Shown here: in pieces, positions 62,062-64,000 of the stretch
How positions within the stretch are numbered: the first letter of the stretch is position 1
Layout: each line of letters begins with the position of its first letter
Source of the DNA: Mucilaginibacter geliditolerans
GTDB lineage: Bacteria; Bacteroidota; Bacteroidia; Sphingobacteriales; Sphingobacteriaceae
DNA: 64,000 bases
Assembly (NCBI RefSeq): GCF_014200495.1
Contig: NZ_JACHBY010000007.1
Span: 310,001 to 374,000 of the forward strand
Reading direction: 5' to 3'
Notes under the pieces: generated by a model
Databases searched by the model: none
What the model saw: the letters and a program-made list of their open reading frames with translations, nothing else
Told to the model about the DNA's origin: nothing
Program-made: the position numbers and the translations under genes

Positions 62062-64000
62062 TTACTCGCTTCGCAAGCTTTTAACCGGATTAGCCAATGC
62101 AGCACTGATGCTTTGATAGCTGACGGTTGCCAACGTGATTAATACAGCACCAAGGCCGGTCAGTGCGAAAATCCACCAGGACAATTGGGCATGATAGGTG
62201 TAGTGGCTGAGCCAGCTATGCATTACGTAATAAGATACAGGTGTAGCGATCAGGATGGCGATAACGACCAATACGACAAAATCCTTGGATAATAAGCTCC
62301 ATAATCCAAAAACGGTAGCGCCAAGTACCTTACGTACGCCGATCTCTTTGACTCGCTGTTCCGCCATAAAGGAGGCCATTCCGAACAGGCCCAGGCAACT
62401 GATGAAAATGGCTAATACCGCAAATGCAGAGGCTAGCTTACCTACCCGTTCTTCATCACTAAATTTTTGGGCGTACGCATCATCAACGAACTGGTAAGAA
62501 AAGGGTACTGAGGGCATATATCGCTGGAAAATGCCGGCTATCTTGCTGATCGCCTCATGGCTGCTCATCGCAGGATTGATCCGCAGGATCATGGAATCAA
62601 AGTTAGTGTCGCCAATATAAAAAATAGTTTGCTTGGCGGGCTCATAAGGCGAACCCATCACCATATCCCTTACCACGCCGATGACTTTATAAACCTTGTT
62701 ACCTTTTCCGAAATTAAGATTTTGACCTACAGGGTCTTTTAATCCCATGTATTTTACTGCGGCCTCATTCAATACAACGGTCGAAGAATCCGTCAGGAAC
62801 CTCGTTGAGAAATCCCTGCCTGCTATAAACTGCCAGCCTACTGTCTTTCCATACGCTGTAGTAACGCGGATATTCGCAAAGTCCACTGCCAGTGCCGGAT
62901 CCTTACCTGTCCAGCTCACATCGGAACGGTTATTATAAACTGCTGTGGTTGGGCTCGACGAGCGGGTCATTTCTTTCACTGCTCCGGAACCGATCATATC
63001 CTGACGCAACGCATTAAACTGATTTCCTAATATGTGATCGTTCGTCTCAATGTTAACCAGCCCGGCCCTGGTATAGCCAACGGGACGGTCCTGTGCGAAC
63101 TTTACCTGCCTGAAAACAACGATGGTGCCCACAATCAAAATAATGGAAACGGTGAATTGAGTGACCACTAATATCTTTCGGGGGATAGCCGCCATGGGGC
63201 CTGCTTTGAACGTTCCTTTTAACACCTTTACCGGGTTAAAGGAGGAAAGATATAAGGCCGGGTAACTGCCGGCAATGATCCCGGTAAACAAGGTAAATCC
63301 CAGGCCCGCCAGCCAAAAATAAGGGGTGGTCCAAAACGCAGGCATTTCCTTGCCCGCCAGCTCGTTGAAAGCGGGAAGGCTTAACCTGACCAAGAACAAT
63401 GAAAGGCCGAAGGCCAGTAACGCAGTTAGTAAAGATTCGGCGTAAAATTGTGCGATGAGCTGCCCGCGGACCGATCCTACAGCTTTGCGGATACCTACTT
63501 CCTTCGCCCTTTTCTCACTGCGCGCGGTACTTAAATTCATAAAGTTGATACAAGCTAATAATAGCACAAATACGCCGACGATTGCAAAGAGCCAGACATA
63601 TTGTATGGCGCCGCCGATATTTACGCCATTCTTAAATTCTTCATACAAATGCCAATTACGCATGGGCTGCAAAAACAGGTCCGGGTTCGTCTTTGCTTCA
63701 GACGGACCGCCATTCTTCGCTTTAATATCCCTGATCTTTGCCGAGAGTTCCTGTATATTCACGTTATCCGCCACCTGTACAAATACATGAAACGAGTCTT
63801 CCCCCCAATCTGTGCCGGCTCTTTTCAGCCAGTCCTGTGTCGCCGTAAAATAGCCCCAGGACACCATGTACATCAATTTATGCAAAGTGGTATTCACCGG
63901 GAGGTCCTCATAGACACCGGATACCGCGAGGCTCCCTTGTTCATCGAACCGGATTACCTTTCCCAGCGGATCGGTATGGCCAAATAAAGCTACTGCGGCA
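62062..64000 (-). CDS. FtsX/MacB-like ABC transporter permease, 5' truncated by window edge
   Basis: The frame runs from the right edge (codon at 63999) to the stop at 62062, at least 646 residues. The first residues in view (AAVALFGHTDPLGKVIRFDE) align with the middle of the first periplasmic domain of the permease at 46590, so about 150 N-terminal residues are missing. Same layout otherwise: STARSEKRAKEVGIRKAVGS, SSFNPVKVLKGTF, EQRVKEIGVRKVLGA, and the C-terminal NPVKSLRSE. It is a clear paralogue of the 46590 gene. No ATPase is seen nearby. Confidence 0.93.
   Translation of the reverse strand, partial: AAVALFGHTDPLGKVIRFDEQGSLAVSGVYEDLPVNTTLHKLMYMVSWGYFTATQDWLKRAGTDWGEDSFHVFVQVADNVNIQELSAKIRDIKAKNGGPSEAKTNPDLFLQPMRNWHLYEEFKNGVNIGGAIQYVWLFAIVGVFVLLLACINFMNLSTARSEKRAKEVGIRKAVGSVRGQLIAQFYAESLLTALLAFGLSLFLVRLSLPAFNELAGKEMPAFWTTPYFWLAGLGFTLFTGIIAGSYPALYLSSFNPVKVLKGTFKAGPMAAIPRKILVVTQFTVSIILIVGTIVVFRQVKFAQDRPVGYTRAGLVNIETNDHILGNQFNALRQDMIGSGAVKEMTRSSSPTTAVYNNRSDVSWTGKDPALAVDFANIRVTTAYGKTVGWQFIAGRDFSTRFLTDSSTVVLNEAAVKYMGLKDPVGQNLNFGKGNKVYKVIGVVRDMVMGSPYEPAKQTIFYIGDTNFDSMILRINPAMSSHEAISKIAGIFQRYMPSVPFSYQFVDDAYAQKFSDEERVGKLASAFAVLAIFISCLGLFGMASFMAEQRVKEIGVRKVLGATVFGLWSLLSKDFVVLVVIAILIATPVSYYVMHSWLSHYTYHAQLSWWIFALTGLGAVLITLATVSYQSISAALANPVKSLRSE

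Overview
This 64 kb window comes from a Bacteroidota chromosome. It is most likely from the family Sphingobacteriaceae (Mucilaginibacter- or Pedobacter-like), which I infer from gene style and not from any marker gene. Support includes three SusC/SusD pairs, an ECF sigma/FecR pair, lipoproteins with a Cys lipobox followed by lysines, many secreted glycosidases, AT-rich leaders without strong Shine-Dalgarno sites, and MacB/FtsX-type permeases without neighbouring ATPases. I see no rRNA, tRNA, CRISPR array, transposase or phage gene.

Layout. (1) 1-3138: the 3' part of a GH38-type glycosidase and an MFS sugar porter. (2) 3254-7429: a NIPSNAP-family protein, then a HxlR regulator divergent from an aldo/keto reductase - soluble sugar dehydrogenase-like beta-propeller - cytochrome c operon. 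(3) 7613-24604, PUL 1: an AraC regulator divergent from SusC/SusD, followed after a terminator by a RraA-fold protein, two tandem GH2 enzymes, a GH95-like enzyme, an enolase-superfamily sugar-acid dehydratase and an SDR. This set can release sugars and may oxidise and dehydrate one of them without phosphorylation. (4) 24625-46279, PUL 2: on the minus strand an ECF sigma factor, FecR, an STN-bearing SusC and a SusD; divergently on the plus strand SusC, SusD, an Endo H-like GH18 with a beta/gamma-crystallin tail and a GH92 alpha-mannosidase. After a repeat island come a HAD phosphatase, GH16, GH29 and GH20. GH18, GH92, GH20 and GH29 together suggest N-glycan (high-mannose glycoprotein) breakdown.

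(5) 46590-50030: a FtsX/MacB-like permease followed by about 1.05 kb of composite non-coding repeats. The same repeat families form another island at 40.39-40.76 kb in largely inverted orientation, so the 9 kb HAD-GH16-GH29-GH20-permease block is bracketed by inverted repeats. (6) 50113-56085: a large hybrid histidine kinase (two-component propeller sensor, two receivers, no DNA-binding domain), a PAS protein that ends after the DHp-like helix, and a MarC-family membrane protein. (7) 56105-64000: an ElaA-type acetyltransferase with a coupled unknown gene, a LruC-domain lipoprotein, a BNR/sialidase-fold secreted protein, an ECF sigma factor without an adjacent FecR, a RibD-C/DHFR-fold reductase, and a second FtsX/MacB-like permease cut by the window edge.

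The observations I find most interesting are: half-site repeats in the AraC-SusC intergenic region; a CC-N-AAGGGAA element upstream of the sigma gene and both SusC genes of PUL 2; intergenic repeats whose hairpin stems show compensatory base changes; the oxidative module of PUL 1; and the unusual kinase pair at 50-55 kb.
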